Below are positions 33,765 through 41,141 of a stretch of 64,000 nt of DNA, in pieces. Origin of the DNA: Streptomyces gelaticus. Lineage in GTDB: Bacteria > Actinomycetota > Actinomycetes > Streptomycetales > Streptomycetaceae. The DNA lies in contig NZ_BMTF01000016.1 in the NCBI RefSeq assembly GCF_014649535.1, positions 107,138 to 171,137 on the forward strand, in the 5' to 3' direction. How positions within the stretch are numbered: position 1 is the first letter of the stretch; each line of letters starts with the position of its first letter. The position numbers were made by a program, and so were the translations under genes. A model generated the notes under the pieces. It was not told the DNA's origin, did not search any database, and saw nothing but the letters and a program-made list of their open reading frames with translations.

Positions 33765-35030
33765 GTGCAGTTGCGCTACCGGGTACTGACCGCGGCCGTG
33801 ACCGCACTGAGCATGACGGCGACGCTGTCGGGCTGCGGCGGTGACGGCGGTTCGGGGGACGTCACGCTCAGGCTCGTCGCCGCCGACTACGGCACCGGCC
33901 CGGCCAACAGCTCCCGGAAGTACTGGGACGGACTCGTCAAGGGCTTCGAGGCGACCCACCCGGGCATCAAGGTCGACGTCAGCCTCCACTCGTGGAAGGA
34001 CGTCGGCCGCGAGGTCGCCGCGATGGTGAAGAAGGGTCAGGCCCCCGACATCGCCCAGATCGACTCGTACGCCGACTACGCCAAGGCCGGCAAGCTCTAC
34101 CGGGCCGACCAGGTGCTGTCCATCCGAACCCAGGCCAACTTCCTGCCGTCCCTCGCCGACGCGGGCAGCGTGGACCGCACCCAGTACGGACTGCCGTTCG
34201 TCGCCAGCACCCGGCTGCTCTTCTACAACAAGAAGTACTTCGCGCAGGCGGGCCTCGACGCCCCGCGGACCTGGGACGACATACGCGACGACGCGACGGT
34301 GCTCGGACAGCGCGGTGTGACCTACCCCTTCGCGCTGCCGCTCGGCCCCGAGGAGGCGCAGGCCGAGACGATGATGTGGCTGCTCGGCGGGGGCGGCGGC
34401 TACGTCGACGACAGCGGCTCGTACGAGATCGACTCGGACGAGAACGTCAGGACCTTCGACTGGCTGAAGACCAACCTGGTCGACAAGGGCCTCGTCGGCC
34501 CCACCGCCCCCGGAGAGCTCGACCGCCAAAAGGCGTTCGACGCGTTCACCGACGGCCGGGTCGGGATGCTGAACGGCCATCCGACGCTGATGCAGGAGGC
34601 CGAACGCAAGGGTGTCTCCGTCGGCATGGTGCCGATGCCCGGAATCGACGGCCCCGGAAAGAACTCGCTGGGCGTGGCCGACTGGATCATGGGCTTCGAA
34701 CAGCACGGCCACCGCGTGCAACTGCGTAAATTCTTCGACTATCTGTTCGCCGACAAGAACGTCATCGACTTCGCCGACGAGTACGACATGCTCCCGGCCA
34801 CCGACAGCGCCTCCGCGGCCATGGAGTCCGACGCCAGGTACAAGCCGCTGCGGAAGTTCCTGGCCGCGCTCCCGGACTCGCAGTTCTACCCGTACGGCAA
34901 GACGTCCTGGGCCCGGTCCAGCGAGTCGATCAAGGAGAACATCGGCAGGGCGGTCGAGCCGAACGGCAGCCCCGAGAGCGTCCTGGGGAAGATCGCGCGC
35001 GATTCGGCCGCGGCGGCCGCCGCGGACTGA
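33765..35030 (+). CDS. sugar ABC transporter substrate-binding lipoprotein (orphan)
   Basis: 421 aa. Lipoprotein signal ending LSGC (residue 25 region, SMTATLSGCGGDGG), so anchored to the outer membrane face. It has the type-1 extracellular solute-binding fold (family SBP_bac_1): WDGLVKGFEATHPGIKVDVS, GQAPDIAQID, YGLPFVASTRLLFYNKKYF, GRVGMLNGHPTLM. It should deliver an oligo- or monosaccharide to a CUT1 permease pair that is not in this window; MsiK at 6139 is the likely ATPase. The start is GTG at 33765 with GAGGA 11 bases upstream. A palindromic operator precedes it, and a hairpin follows. Confidence 0.9.
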   Translation: MQLRYRVLTAAVTALSMTATLSGCGGDGGSGDVTLRLVAADYGTGPANSSRKYWDGLVKGFEATHPGIKVDVSLHSWKDVGREVAAMVKKGQAPDIAQIDSYADYAKAGKLYRADQVLSIRTQANFLPSLADAGSVDRTQYGLPFVASTRLLFYNKKYFAQAGLDAPRTWDDIRDDATVLGQRGVTYPFALPLGPEEAQAETMMWLLGGGGGYVDDSGSYEIDSDENVRTFDWLKTNLVDKGLVGPTAPGELDRQKAFDAFTDGRVGMLNGHPTLMQEAERKGVSVGMVPMPGIDGPGKNSLGVADWIMGFEQHGHRVQLRKFFDYLFADKNVIDFADEYDMLPATDSASAAMESDARYKPLRKFLAALPDSQFYPYGKTSWARSSESIKENIGRAVEPNGSPESVLGKIARDSAAAAAAD

Positions 35031-35031
35031 G

Positions 35032-35067
35032 CGCCCGTCCGGCGGGTGGCGGCCCTCCGGACGGGCG
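35032..35067 (+). terminator. hairpin after the substrate-binding protein
   Basis: CGCCCGTCCGG and CCGGACGGGCG form a perfect 11-bp stem starting two bases after the stop. It abuts the -10 element of the next gene. Confidence 0.7.
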
Positions 35068-35081
35068 ATATGTTGGCTGAT

Positions 35082-35339
35082 ATGACCGCCCCCACGAACG
35101 GCCCCGACGACCCGGACGGCCTCTCCGACAGGGACCGCGCCGTGCTCGCCGTCGAACGGCAGTCGTGGTCCGGCCCCGGGGCGAAGGAGCGGGCGATCCG
35201 CGAACAGCTGGGCATCTCGCCCACGCGCTACTACCAGCTCCTGAACGCCCTGCTGGACGACCGCCGCGCCCTGGAGGAGGACCCGGTGACGGTCAACCGC
35301 CTGCGCCGGGTGAGGGACGCGAAACGCGGACGCCGCTGA
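35082..35339 (+). CDS. DUF3263 small protein
   Basis: 85 aa. Helical, DNA-binding-like small protein of actinobacteria: LSDRDRAVLAVERQSW, then GAKERAIREQLGISPTRYYQLLNALLDD (helix-turn-helix-like), then VTVNRLRRVRDAKRGRR, a basic tail. This resembles the C-terminal half of a sigma/HTH module but has no assigned role. TATGTT at 35069-35074 lies seven bases before the ATG with no ribosome site, so a leaderless mRNA is likely. An in-frame ATG at 35070 is an alternative. It is often adjacent to otsB in streptomycetes, as here. Confidence 0.85.
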   Translation: MTAPTNGPDDPDGLSDRDRAVLAVERQSWSGPGAKERAIREQLGISPTRYYQLLNALLDDRRALEEDPVTVNRLRRVRDAKRGRR

Positions 35340-35408
35340 GCGCCGGACCGGGCCCGAGTCCTCCGGCACACTCGCCCCGACGCCCCGCCCCGGCTATAGG
35401 CTCCCCTC

Positions 35409-36266
35409 ATGGGCAGCAACCCCGAAGCAGCCGCGCTCCCGACTCCCGCCACCCGACCCGGCCGTGAGGCCCTCGCCGCGATCCTCGCGCGCCCCGACCG
35501 CGCCGTCGTCGCGCTCGACTTCGACGGCACCCTCGCCGACATCGTCCCGGACCCGGAACAGGCCCGCGCCCACCCCGGCGCCGTCGAGGCACTCGCCGCG
35601 CTCGCCCCGAAGGTGGCCTCCATCGCCGTGATCACCGGCCGTCCGGCCGGCGTCGCGGTCCGGCACGGCGGCTTCGCCGGAGTGTCCGGCCTCGACCACC
35701 TCGTGGTCCTCGGCCACTACGGCGCCGAACGCTGGGACGCCGTGTCCGGCACCGTCCACGCCCCCGCCCCGCACCCCGGCATCGCCGCGGTCCGCGCCGA
35801 ACTCCCGGGCGTGCTGGACCGGTCCGGCTCGTGGCACGGCACCTGGATCGAGGAGAAGGGCCGGGCGATCGCCGTCCACACCCGCCGGGCCGCCGACCCG
35901 CAGGCCGCGTTCGAGGCGCTGGGCGGCCCCCTCGGCGACCTCGCCGCCCGGCACGGACTGATCGTGGAGCCGGGCCGGCTGGTCCTGGAGCTGCGCCCGC
36001 CCGGCACGGACAAGGGCGTGGCGCTCGCCCGGTACCTCCGCGAGACGGACGCCGGGTCCGTGCTGTACGCGGGCGACGACCTCGGCGACCTCGCCGCGTA
36101 CGCCGCGGTGGAGAAGCTCCGCGCCGACGGCCCCGACGGCATCCCCGGCCTGCTGGTCTGCAGCGGCAGCGCGGAGGTGCCCGAACTGGCCGGGCGCGCC
36201 GACCTGCTGCTCGGCGGACCGGGCGACGTCGTCGCCTTCCTGGCGGCCCTGGCGCAGCACCTGTAG
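35409..36266 (+). CDS. otsB: trehalose-6-phosphate phosphatase
   Basis: 285 aa HAD phosphatase, making trehalose from trehalose-6-phosphate. HAD motif 1 is VALDFDGTLADIV (nucleophile and acid/base Asp), motif 2 AVITGRPAG, the cap domain about 110-200, motif 4 YAGDDLGDLAAY. KGRAIAVHTRR and ELRPPGTDKGVAL are family hallmarks. TATAGG lies eight bases before the ATG without a ribosome site (leaderless). Its partner otsA is on the opposite strand 2.1 kb downstream, separated by a regulator/L,D-transpeptidase pair. Confidence 0.93.
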   Translation: MGSNPEAAALPTPATRPGREALAAILARPDRAVVALDFDGTLADIVPDPEQARAHPGAVEALAALAPKVASIAVITGRPAGVAVRHGGFAGVSGLDHLVVLGHYGAERWDAVSGTVHAPAPHPGIAAVRAELPGVLDRSGSWHGTWIEEKGRAIAVHTRRAADPQAAFEALGGPLGDLAARHGLIVEPGRLVLELRPPGTDKGVALARYLRETDAGSVLYAGDDLGDLAAYAAVEKLRADGPDGIPGLLVCSGSAEVPELAGRADLLLGGPGDVVAFLAALAQHL

Positions 36267-36301
36267 GTCCTGTCCAGGACAGGGCTGTCCAGGACAGGAC
36301 C
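36266..36301 (+). terminator. terminator built from a duplicated palindrome after otsB
   Basis: GGTCCTGTCC and GGACAGGACC pair end to end. Inside, CTGTCCAGGACAGG occurs twice in tandem (36270-36283 and 36285-36298), so alternative hairpins are possible. Confidence 0.55.
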
Positions 36302-36348
36302 CAGGGCCCCTGGTGCCCGTTCGGACGGACCGGGGGACGCCGCCCTCG

Positions 36349-37386
36349 TCAACGACGAGCGGCGTCTGCGAGATCCGGCCGCCCGTTCAGCATGGCGGAA
36401 CCCAGGGAGGTGAGGGTGTGCCGGACGGCACTGCCGTGCCGGGTGGTGGAGATCAGCCCGGACTGCCGTAACACCGTGGCGTGCTCGCTGGCGGTGGCCG
36501 GGGAGACCGAGAGGAGTCCGGCGAGTTCTCCAGTGGTGCAGGAGGCCTGGCCGATGGCGTCGAGGGCCTGTGCGCGGGTACGTCCGAGGAGGGCGGCCAG
36601 GGCGCGGTGGGTTCCGCTCCCGGGCTCGGTGAGCATGGCGGCGGAGTCGGAAACGCTGCGGATGACGGGGACGAAAAGGACGACCGGTGCCTGGTCGTCC
36701 GCCGCGCTGGTGTAGGCGATCGGCCGGGTGCGACAGAAGGCGGAAGGCACCAGTGTGAGACCTCGGCCGGCCAGCGAGACCTCCCCGGTCAGCGCGCCGC
36801 GTCCGATCTCCAGTACGGGAGAGCGCCAGCGGAAGCCCGGCGGCAGTTCCGCGAGCATCGCCTCGGCCCCGGAACATGCGAGGGTGCGGGCGTGGCTGGT
36901 CTGTTCCGACTGGAGTCGTGACTGTATGCGTGACCAGTGGGGGGCCACGGCGACGCGGTGATAGCTGCGGAGAAAGCGCACCAGTTCCTGACGGGTGGCA
37001 CGGTCGTGGGCGAGGTCCGCCCACGGTGTTCCGGACCAGGGGGCGGTGTTCCCGGAGTAGCGGGAGAAGGCGGCGGCAGCCCCCGCGAATTCGTCCCGCA
37101 CGTGCTTCGGTCGCGCGGCCCGGAGGGCTTCCAGCCCTTCGTCCATGGACTGGGCCGGTCCGGTGACGGTGAACAGGTCCAGGGCGGCCCCGCAGAAGAG
37201 CACCGAGGCGGGATGAGCGGGTGCTTCGGATTCCCGGGACACGAATTGGCGCCACCCCCCGAACAGCGCTCCGGTGTTGTTCTCCCGCAAGGTCGTCAGG
37301 CTGAGGAGCGTCTCCCCGAGGGGACCCCAGGTGGTCAGGACTCTCGTCCTGGCGAGGTCTTCCGATGTGAAGTGAATGCGCAGCAT
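36349..37386 (-). CDS. ArsR-like winged-helix regulator with N-terminal DUF5937-type domain
   Basis: 345 aa. Starts LRIHFTSEDLARTRV, matching the N-terminus of the regulator at 7611-8585. The winged helix at about 260-330 reads LLGRTRAQALDAI, CTTGELAGLLSVSPATASEH, GLISTTRHGSAV. The two proteins share order and length but have clearly diverged. It is divergent from the secreted L,D-transpeptidase-like gene at 37648, its likely target. An inverted repeat (CCGGCAA and TTGCCGG, 37445-37474) lies between them. The pair splits otsB from otsA. Confidence 0.88.
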   Translation of the reverse strand: MLRIHFTSEDLARTRVLTTWGPLGETLLSLTTLRENNTGALFGGWRQFVSRESEAPAHPASVLFCGAALDLFTVTGPAQSMDEGLEALRAARPKHVRDEFAGAAAAFSRYSGNTAPWSGTPWADLAHDRATRQELVRFLRSYHRVAVAPHWSRIQSRLQSEQTSHARTLACSGAEAMLAELPPGFRWRSPVLEIGRGALTGEVSLAGRGLTLVPSAFCRTRPIAYTSAADDQAPVVLFVPVIRSVSDSAAMLTEPGSGTHRALAALLGRTRAQALDAIGQASCTTGELAGLLSVSPATASEHATVLRQSGLISTTRHGSAVRHTLTSLGSAMLNGRPDLADAARR

Positions 37387-37444
37387 GCAGAACCTTCCGC
37401 TCGCCCCCGTCCTCCGGCCCCCCAGTCTTCCGTTTCTCCCGGCG

Positions 37445-37474
37445 CCGGCAAGAAACCTTCAAGTCGGTTGCCGG
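37445..37474. promoter_or_regulatory. inverted repeat between second regulator and L,D-transpeptidase-like gene
   Basis: CCGGCAA and TTGCCGG separated by 16 bases, 59-88 bases upstream of the regulator start. Candidate operator; unlike the GTAAACGA motif of the first pair. Confidence 0.35.
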
Positions 37475-37647
37475 TATGGCGGGTTCGGGACACCGTCCGT
37501 GCCGGCGCAGGCAGCGGGGGTCCCGGACAGGCGCTTCGGCCAGGACCGAAAGGACTGGTCGGCACTTTCGCGCGTCAGCAGGATTGCGGTCGAAGCAGCC
37601 GCGGTGGACGAAGGCTTCTTCGATCAGCCACCCATACGGAGGTCCCA

Positions 37648-38241
37648 GTGGAACTGAAAACCCGCGTCGTACCGTTCGCTCTCGCCACTGTCCTGGCCGC
37701 AGGACTGAGCGCGACGCTCACACCGTCGGCGCAGGCGCGGGAGGAGACAACCGCGTCGGCCGCTGTCACCGACGCCCACTACCTGCGTTTCAACAAGGGA
37801 ACCGTCACCAACTCCCGTCTGGAGCTGGTGAAGCGGGTGCCGGGACGCGACAAGGTGATCAAGCAGTGGAAGGCCGGTTCCGGGCAGGTCACGAACGAGT
37901 GCACGGTCGGCAGGGGATGGCTGCCCAATGCCGACGCCCGGCACCCGTACGCCATTCAGTGGCACCGCAAGAACTTCGACGGCATCATCAACGGCTTCGT
38001 GATCAAGCTCTCGGACAAGGTCTGCAAGAACGGCCGCACCAAGCGGACCGAGTTGTTCATCCACAGCGAGATGAAGCCGAACGGACGGCAGGGAACGGCC
38101 GAATCCGAGAAGTGGACCAACAGCAACCCCAACGACTACTTCTCCAACGGCTGCATCAAGCTGAACCCGCGGGACATCAAGGACCTGTTCTCGCGGCTGG
38201 ACCGGATGGGCTGGCCCAAGAAGCTCTACGTCGTTGACTGA
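37648..38241 (+). CDS. secreted L,D-transpeptidase-like (YkuD-fold) protein
   Basis: 197 aa. Signal peptide residues 1-31 (LKTRVVPFALATVLAAGLSA, cleavage near AQA). The mature domain has TELFIHSEM followed about 30 residues later by YFSNGCIKLNPRDI, which reads as the His and Cys catalytic motifs of the YkuD fold (consensus HGT...S-x-GC-[IV]-[RK]-[LM]). Active Cys is in SNGCIKL. Peptidoglycan crosslinking or editing outside the membrane is the likely role, though the SxGCxR Arg is replaced by Lys. GGAGG lies before the GTG start. Divergent from the DUF5937-type regulator and followed by a strong terminator. Confidence 0.8.
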   Translation: MELKTRVVPFALATVLAAGLSATLTPSAQAREETTASAAVTDAHYLRFNKGTVTNSRLELVKRVPGRDKVIKQWKAGSGQVTNECTVGRGWLPNADARHPYAIQWHRKNFDGIINGFVIKLSDKVCKNGRTKRTELFIHSEMKPNGRQGTAESEKWTNSNPNDYFSNGCIKLNPRDIKDLFSRLDRMGWPKKLYVVD

Positions 38242-38255
38242 CCGTCATCGGAAGT

Positions 38256-38295
38256 GAAGTGCCCCGGCCGTCACGGGGGTGGGCCGGGGCACTTC
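38256..38295 (+). terminator. terminator after the L,D-transpeptidase-like gene
   Basis: GAAGTGCCCCGGCC and GGCCGGGGCACTTC form a perfect 14-bp stem over a 12-base loop. Confidence 0.8.
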
Positions 38296-38398
38296 ATCGA
38301 GGCATGCCGCAAGGGCGGCGCAGGCCGTCCGGCCACATGGCGAGGGTGGCGCCCGACGGTGGTCCCGCCGTGCTCCCGACGGCCTGTCCGGTTCGGCC

Positions 38399-39805
38399 TC
38401 AAGCCTCCCGCCGCAGCGCGTCCAACTGGTCCAGGAACCACTGCTGCGGCGGCAGCGCGACCGCCGCCGCGGCCAGGCGCTCGGTGCGCTCGGCCCGTTC
38501 GTCGTCCGCCATCGTCAGCGCCTCGTGCAGCGCCGCCGCCGTCGCCGAGACGTCGTACGGGTTCACCACGACCGCGTCGCTGCCCAGCTCCTCGTACGCC
38601 CCCGCCTCCCGCGACAGCACCAGCGCGCAGCCGTGGTCGGAGACGACCGGGATCTCCTTGGCGACCAGGTTCATGCCGTCCCGGATCGGGTTGACGAGCG
38701 CCACGTCGGCCAGCCGGTACGCGGCGAGCGAGCGGGCGAAGTCGTCCTTGACGTGCAGCACGACCGGCGTCCAGCCCTCCGTGCCGTGCACGGCATTGAT
38801 CTCGTCGGCGACCCGCCGCACCTCGGCCGTGTAGTCCCGGTACACCGCGAGGTCCTGCCGGGAGGGGTAGGCGAAGGCGACATGGACGACGCGCTCGCGC
38901 CATTCGGGCCGCTCGTCCAGGAGCTCCCGGTACGCGAACAGCCCGCGCACGATGTTCTTGGACAGTTCCGTCCGGTCCACCCGTACGATCGTTCTCCGGC
39001 CGGGACCGGTCTGCTCGCGCAGCGCCGCCATCCGCTCGTCCACGTCCGCCTCGTGCGCCCGGCGGCGCAGGAAGCCGGCGTCCGCGCCGAGTCCGTGCAC
39101 CCCGATCCTGGTCCGCCCGGTGCCGCCCAGGATCCGGGTGCAGCAGCCGATGAACGCGTCCGCCCAGCGACGGGTCAGGAACGCCGCCCGGTCCGCGCCC
39201 AGGATGCCGTGCAGCAACTGCTCGGCGATGTCGTCGGGGAGCAGCCGGAAGTAGTCGACGGGCGCCCACGGGGTGTGCGAGAAATGGCCGATCCGCAGGT
39301 CGGGGCGGAGCTCGCGGAGCATGCCCGGCACCAGCGCCAGGTGGTAGTCCTGCACCAGCACCGCGGCGCCCTGCCCGGCCTCCTCGGCGAGCGCCTCGGC
39401 GAAGGCCCGGTTGTAGCTCTCGAACGACGCCCACTGCCGCCGGAACTCCGCGTCGAAGACCGGCTCCAGCGGTGTCTGGTAGAGCATGTGGTGGACGAAC
39501 CAGAGCACCGAGTTCGCGATGCCGTTGTACGCGTCGGCGTGGACACCGGCGTCGATGTCGAGCATCCGTACGCCCGGCTCACCGACCCCGCGCCGGACCG
39601 CCTCCCGGTCCCCGTCGCCGAGCGCGGCGCACACCCACAGCTTGTCCTCGACGGCGCTCAGCCCGGAGACGAGACCGCCGCCGCCCCGCTTCGCGTCGAG
39701 CGATCCGTCCGTCTCCAGGGTGTACGACACCGGGCCGCGGTTGGAGGCGACGAGGACCTGGGCGGAGGACCGGACAGCGGGCCGGACTTCGTGCTCGGAG
39801 ACCAT
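38399..39805 (-). CDS. otsA: alpha,alpha-trehalose-phosphate synthase
   Basis: 468 aa GT20 glycosyltransferase. Joins UDP- or GDP/ADP-glucose with glucose-6-phosphate in the cytosol. Recognised by SNRGPVSY at the N-terminus (acceptor loop), WVCAALGDGD, the catalytic-region VQDYHLALVPGMLRELRP, HTPWAPVDYFRLLP, and the donor-binding C-terminus NPIRDGMNLVAKEIPVV with LSREAGAYEELGSDAVVVNP. Length normal. It faces otsB across the inserted regulator/transpeptidase pair and lies 55 bases after gpgS on the same strand, linking two compatible-solute pathways. Confidence 0.95.
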   Translation of the reverse strand: MVSEHEVRPAVRSSAQVLVASNRGPVSYTLETDGSLDAKRGGGGLVSGLSAVEDKLWVCAALGDGDREAVRRGVGEPGVRMLDIDAGVHADAYNGIANSVLWFVHHMLYQTPLEPVFDAEFRRQWASFESYNRAFAEALAEEAGQGAAVLVQDYHLALVPGMLRELRPDLRIGHFSHTPWAPVDYFRLLPDDIAEQLLHGILGADRAAFLTRRWADAFIGCCTRILGGTGRTRIGVHGLGADAGFLRRRAHEADVDERMAALREQTGPGRRTIVRVDRTELSKNIVRGLFAYRELLDERPEWRERVVHVAFAYPSRQDLAVYRDYTAEVRRVADEINAVHGTEGWTPVVLHVKDDFARSLAAYRLADVALVNPIRDGMNLVAKEIPVVSDHGCALVLSREAGAYEELGSDAVVVNPYDVSATAAALHEALTMADDERAERTERLAAAAVALPPQQWFLDQLDALRREA

Positions 39806-39859
39806 GTTGCGGAATCTAGCCCGATCACGAACCGCCCAAACGTGCGAAGGCAGGCCACG

Positions 39860-40843
39860 TCAGGCCGCGCGGCGCGAAACGTACTCCTCGATCTCGCACA
39901 TCGGGGGCCGCTCCTCGGTGTCCACGTCATGGGTGCGCGGTACGAAGCCGTTCGCGCCGCGCTCGAACTGGGTGAGCGCCGGGCGCACCAGGTGGCCGCG
40001 GGACAGCCGCAGCTGCGCGGTCCGGTAGATCGCCGCCGCCATCCGGCCGAGCGCCTGCTCGTCCTGGTGCCGGTGCTTGCGTACCCCCACGTCGACCTGG
40101 GCCAGCGCGTCCAGTCCCACCGTGTGCAGCGCGTCGACCAGGAGGCCCAGTTCCACCCCGTAACCGACGGGGAAGGGCAGCCGTTCGAGCAGGGAGCGGC
40201 GCACGGCGTACTCGCCGCCCAGCGGCTGCACGAAGCCGGCCAGCTGCGGCCAGTGCAGATTGAGCAGCGGACGAGCCACCAGCTCGGTCACGCGACCGCC
40301 CTGACCTGTGGTCCTGCCGGAGGCGAGGTCATCGGGACCAGTGCCGAAGGGGCGGTCGTACATCGCCTTCACGAACTGCACGTCCGGGTCGGTCAGCAGC
40401 GGGCCGACGATGCCGGAGACGAAGTCCGCCGAGAAGTCCTTCAGGTCGGCGTCGACGAAGCACACGATGTCGCCGCCGGTCACCAGGAGCGACCGCCACA
40501 GCACCTCGCCCTTGCCGGGTACGGCCGGTATCCGGGGGAGTATCGCGTCGCGGTGCACCACCCGGGCGCCGGCCTCCCGGGCCACCTTCGAGGTGGCGTC
40601 CGTGGAACCGGAATCGATCACAACGAGTTCGTCGACCAGCCGGACCTTCTCCATCAGCTCGCGCCGGATCGTCGTGACGATCTCGCCGACCGTCGCCTCC
40701 TCGTTCAGCGCGGGCAGTACGACACTGACGCTCCCGCGGCCCGTCTCCCCGGCCGCGGCCCTGGCGGCCAGGAGGCGGTCCAGCGGCCGGTCGGCGGCCG
40801 ACCAGGAACGCCTGGCCAGCCAGCATTCGACCTCTTCCAGCAC
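39860..40843 (-). CDS. gpgS: glucosyl-3-phosphoglycerate synthase
   Basis: 327 aa GT81/GT2-like enzyme. Transfers glucose from a nucleotide sugar to 3-phosphoglycerate, the first step to glucosylglycerate (and to polymethylated lipopolysaccharides in mycobacteria). GT-A features: VVLPALNEEATVGEIV, VDELVVIDSGSTDAT, the metal-binding IVCFVDADLKDF (DxD equivalent), acceptor loop LLNLHWPQLAGFVQPLGGEY and GYGVELGLLVD. The chain matches GpgS. No gpgP phosphatase is adjacent. It is divergent from thrC across the riboswitch region and shares direction with otsA. Confidence 0.93.
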   Translation of the reverse strand: MLEEVECWLARRSWSAADRPLDRLLAARAAAGETGRGSVSVVLPALNEEATVGEIVTTIRRELMEKVRLVDELVVIDSGSTDATSKVAREAGARVVHRDAILPRIPAVPGKGEVLWRSLLVTGGDIVCFVDADLKDFSADFVSGIVGPLLTDPDVQFVKAMYDRPFGTGPDDLASGRTTGQGGRVTELVARPLLNLHWPQLAGFVQPLGGEYAVRRSLLERLPFPVGYGVELGLLVDALHTVGLDALAQVDVGVRKHRHQDEQALGRMAAAIYRTAQLRLSRGHLVRPALTQFERGANGFVPRTHDVDTEERPPMCEIEEYVSRRAA

Positions 40844-40997
40844 GGTCGATACTCCCCTGTATGTGATCCATCTCGCGGTTCGGACGACTATCTCAACAGT
40901 CCGATGCTTCGGTTACAGTCTTGAACAACGCGGACGACCATCGCATGCCGGGGTCCGTCCGCCGACAAATGCCCGGATCGAAGATCCGGTGCCACAG

Positions 40998-41124
40998 CGC
41001 TCATCCAGAGGGACTGAGGGAACGGCCCGTTGAAGTCCCGGCAACCCCCCCACCGACCGTGAGGTCCGGTGAGGAAGGTGCCAATTCCGTCTCGTGGCGA
41101 AACGCGCCGCGAGGAAGATGAGGA
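40998..41124 (+). promoter_or_regulatory. SAM-I (S-box) riboswitch upstream of thrC
   Basis: The aptamer matches the S-box core closely. P1 is CTCATC 41000-41005 pairing with GATGAG 41117-41122. CCAGAG and the kink-turn side GGGAC 41010-41014 pair with GTCCC 41035-41039 (P2), followed by CGGCAACC. P3 is ACCGACC/GGTCCGGT around 41059-41062. P4 is GGAA 41073-41076 with TTCC 41085-41088 inside the diagnostic AAGGTGCCAATTCC. An extra hairpin CTCG/CGAG spans 41091-41113. AGGAG at 41121-41125 continues from the P1 3' strand, so SAM binding would bury a possible ribosome site. No terminator follows, so translational control is implied. Confidence 0.9.
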
Positions 41125-41141
41125 GAAAGGGCCTCGCCACC

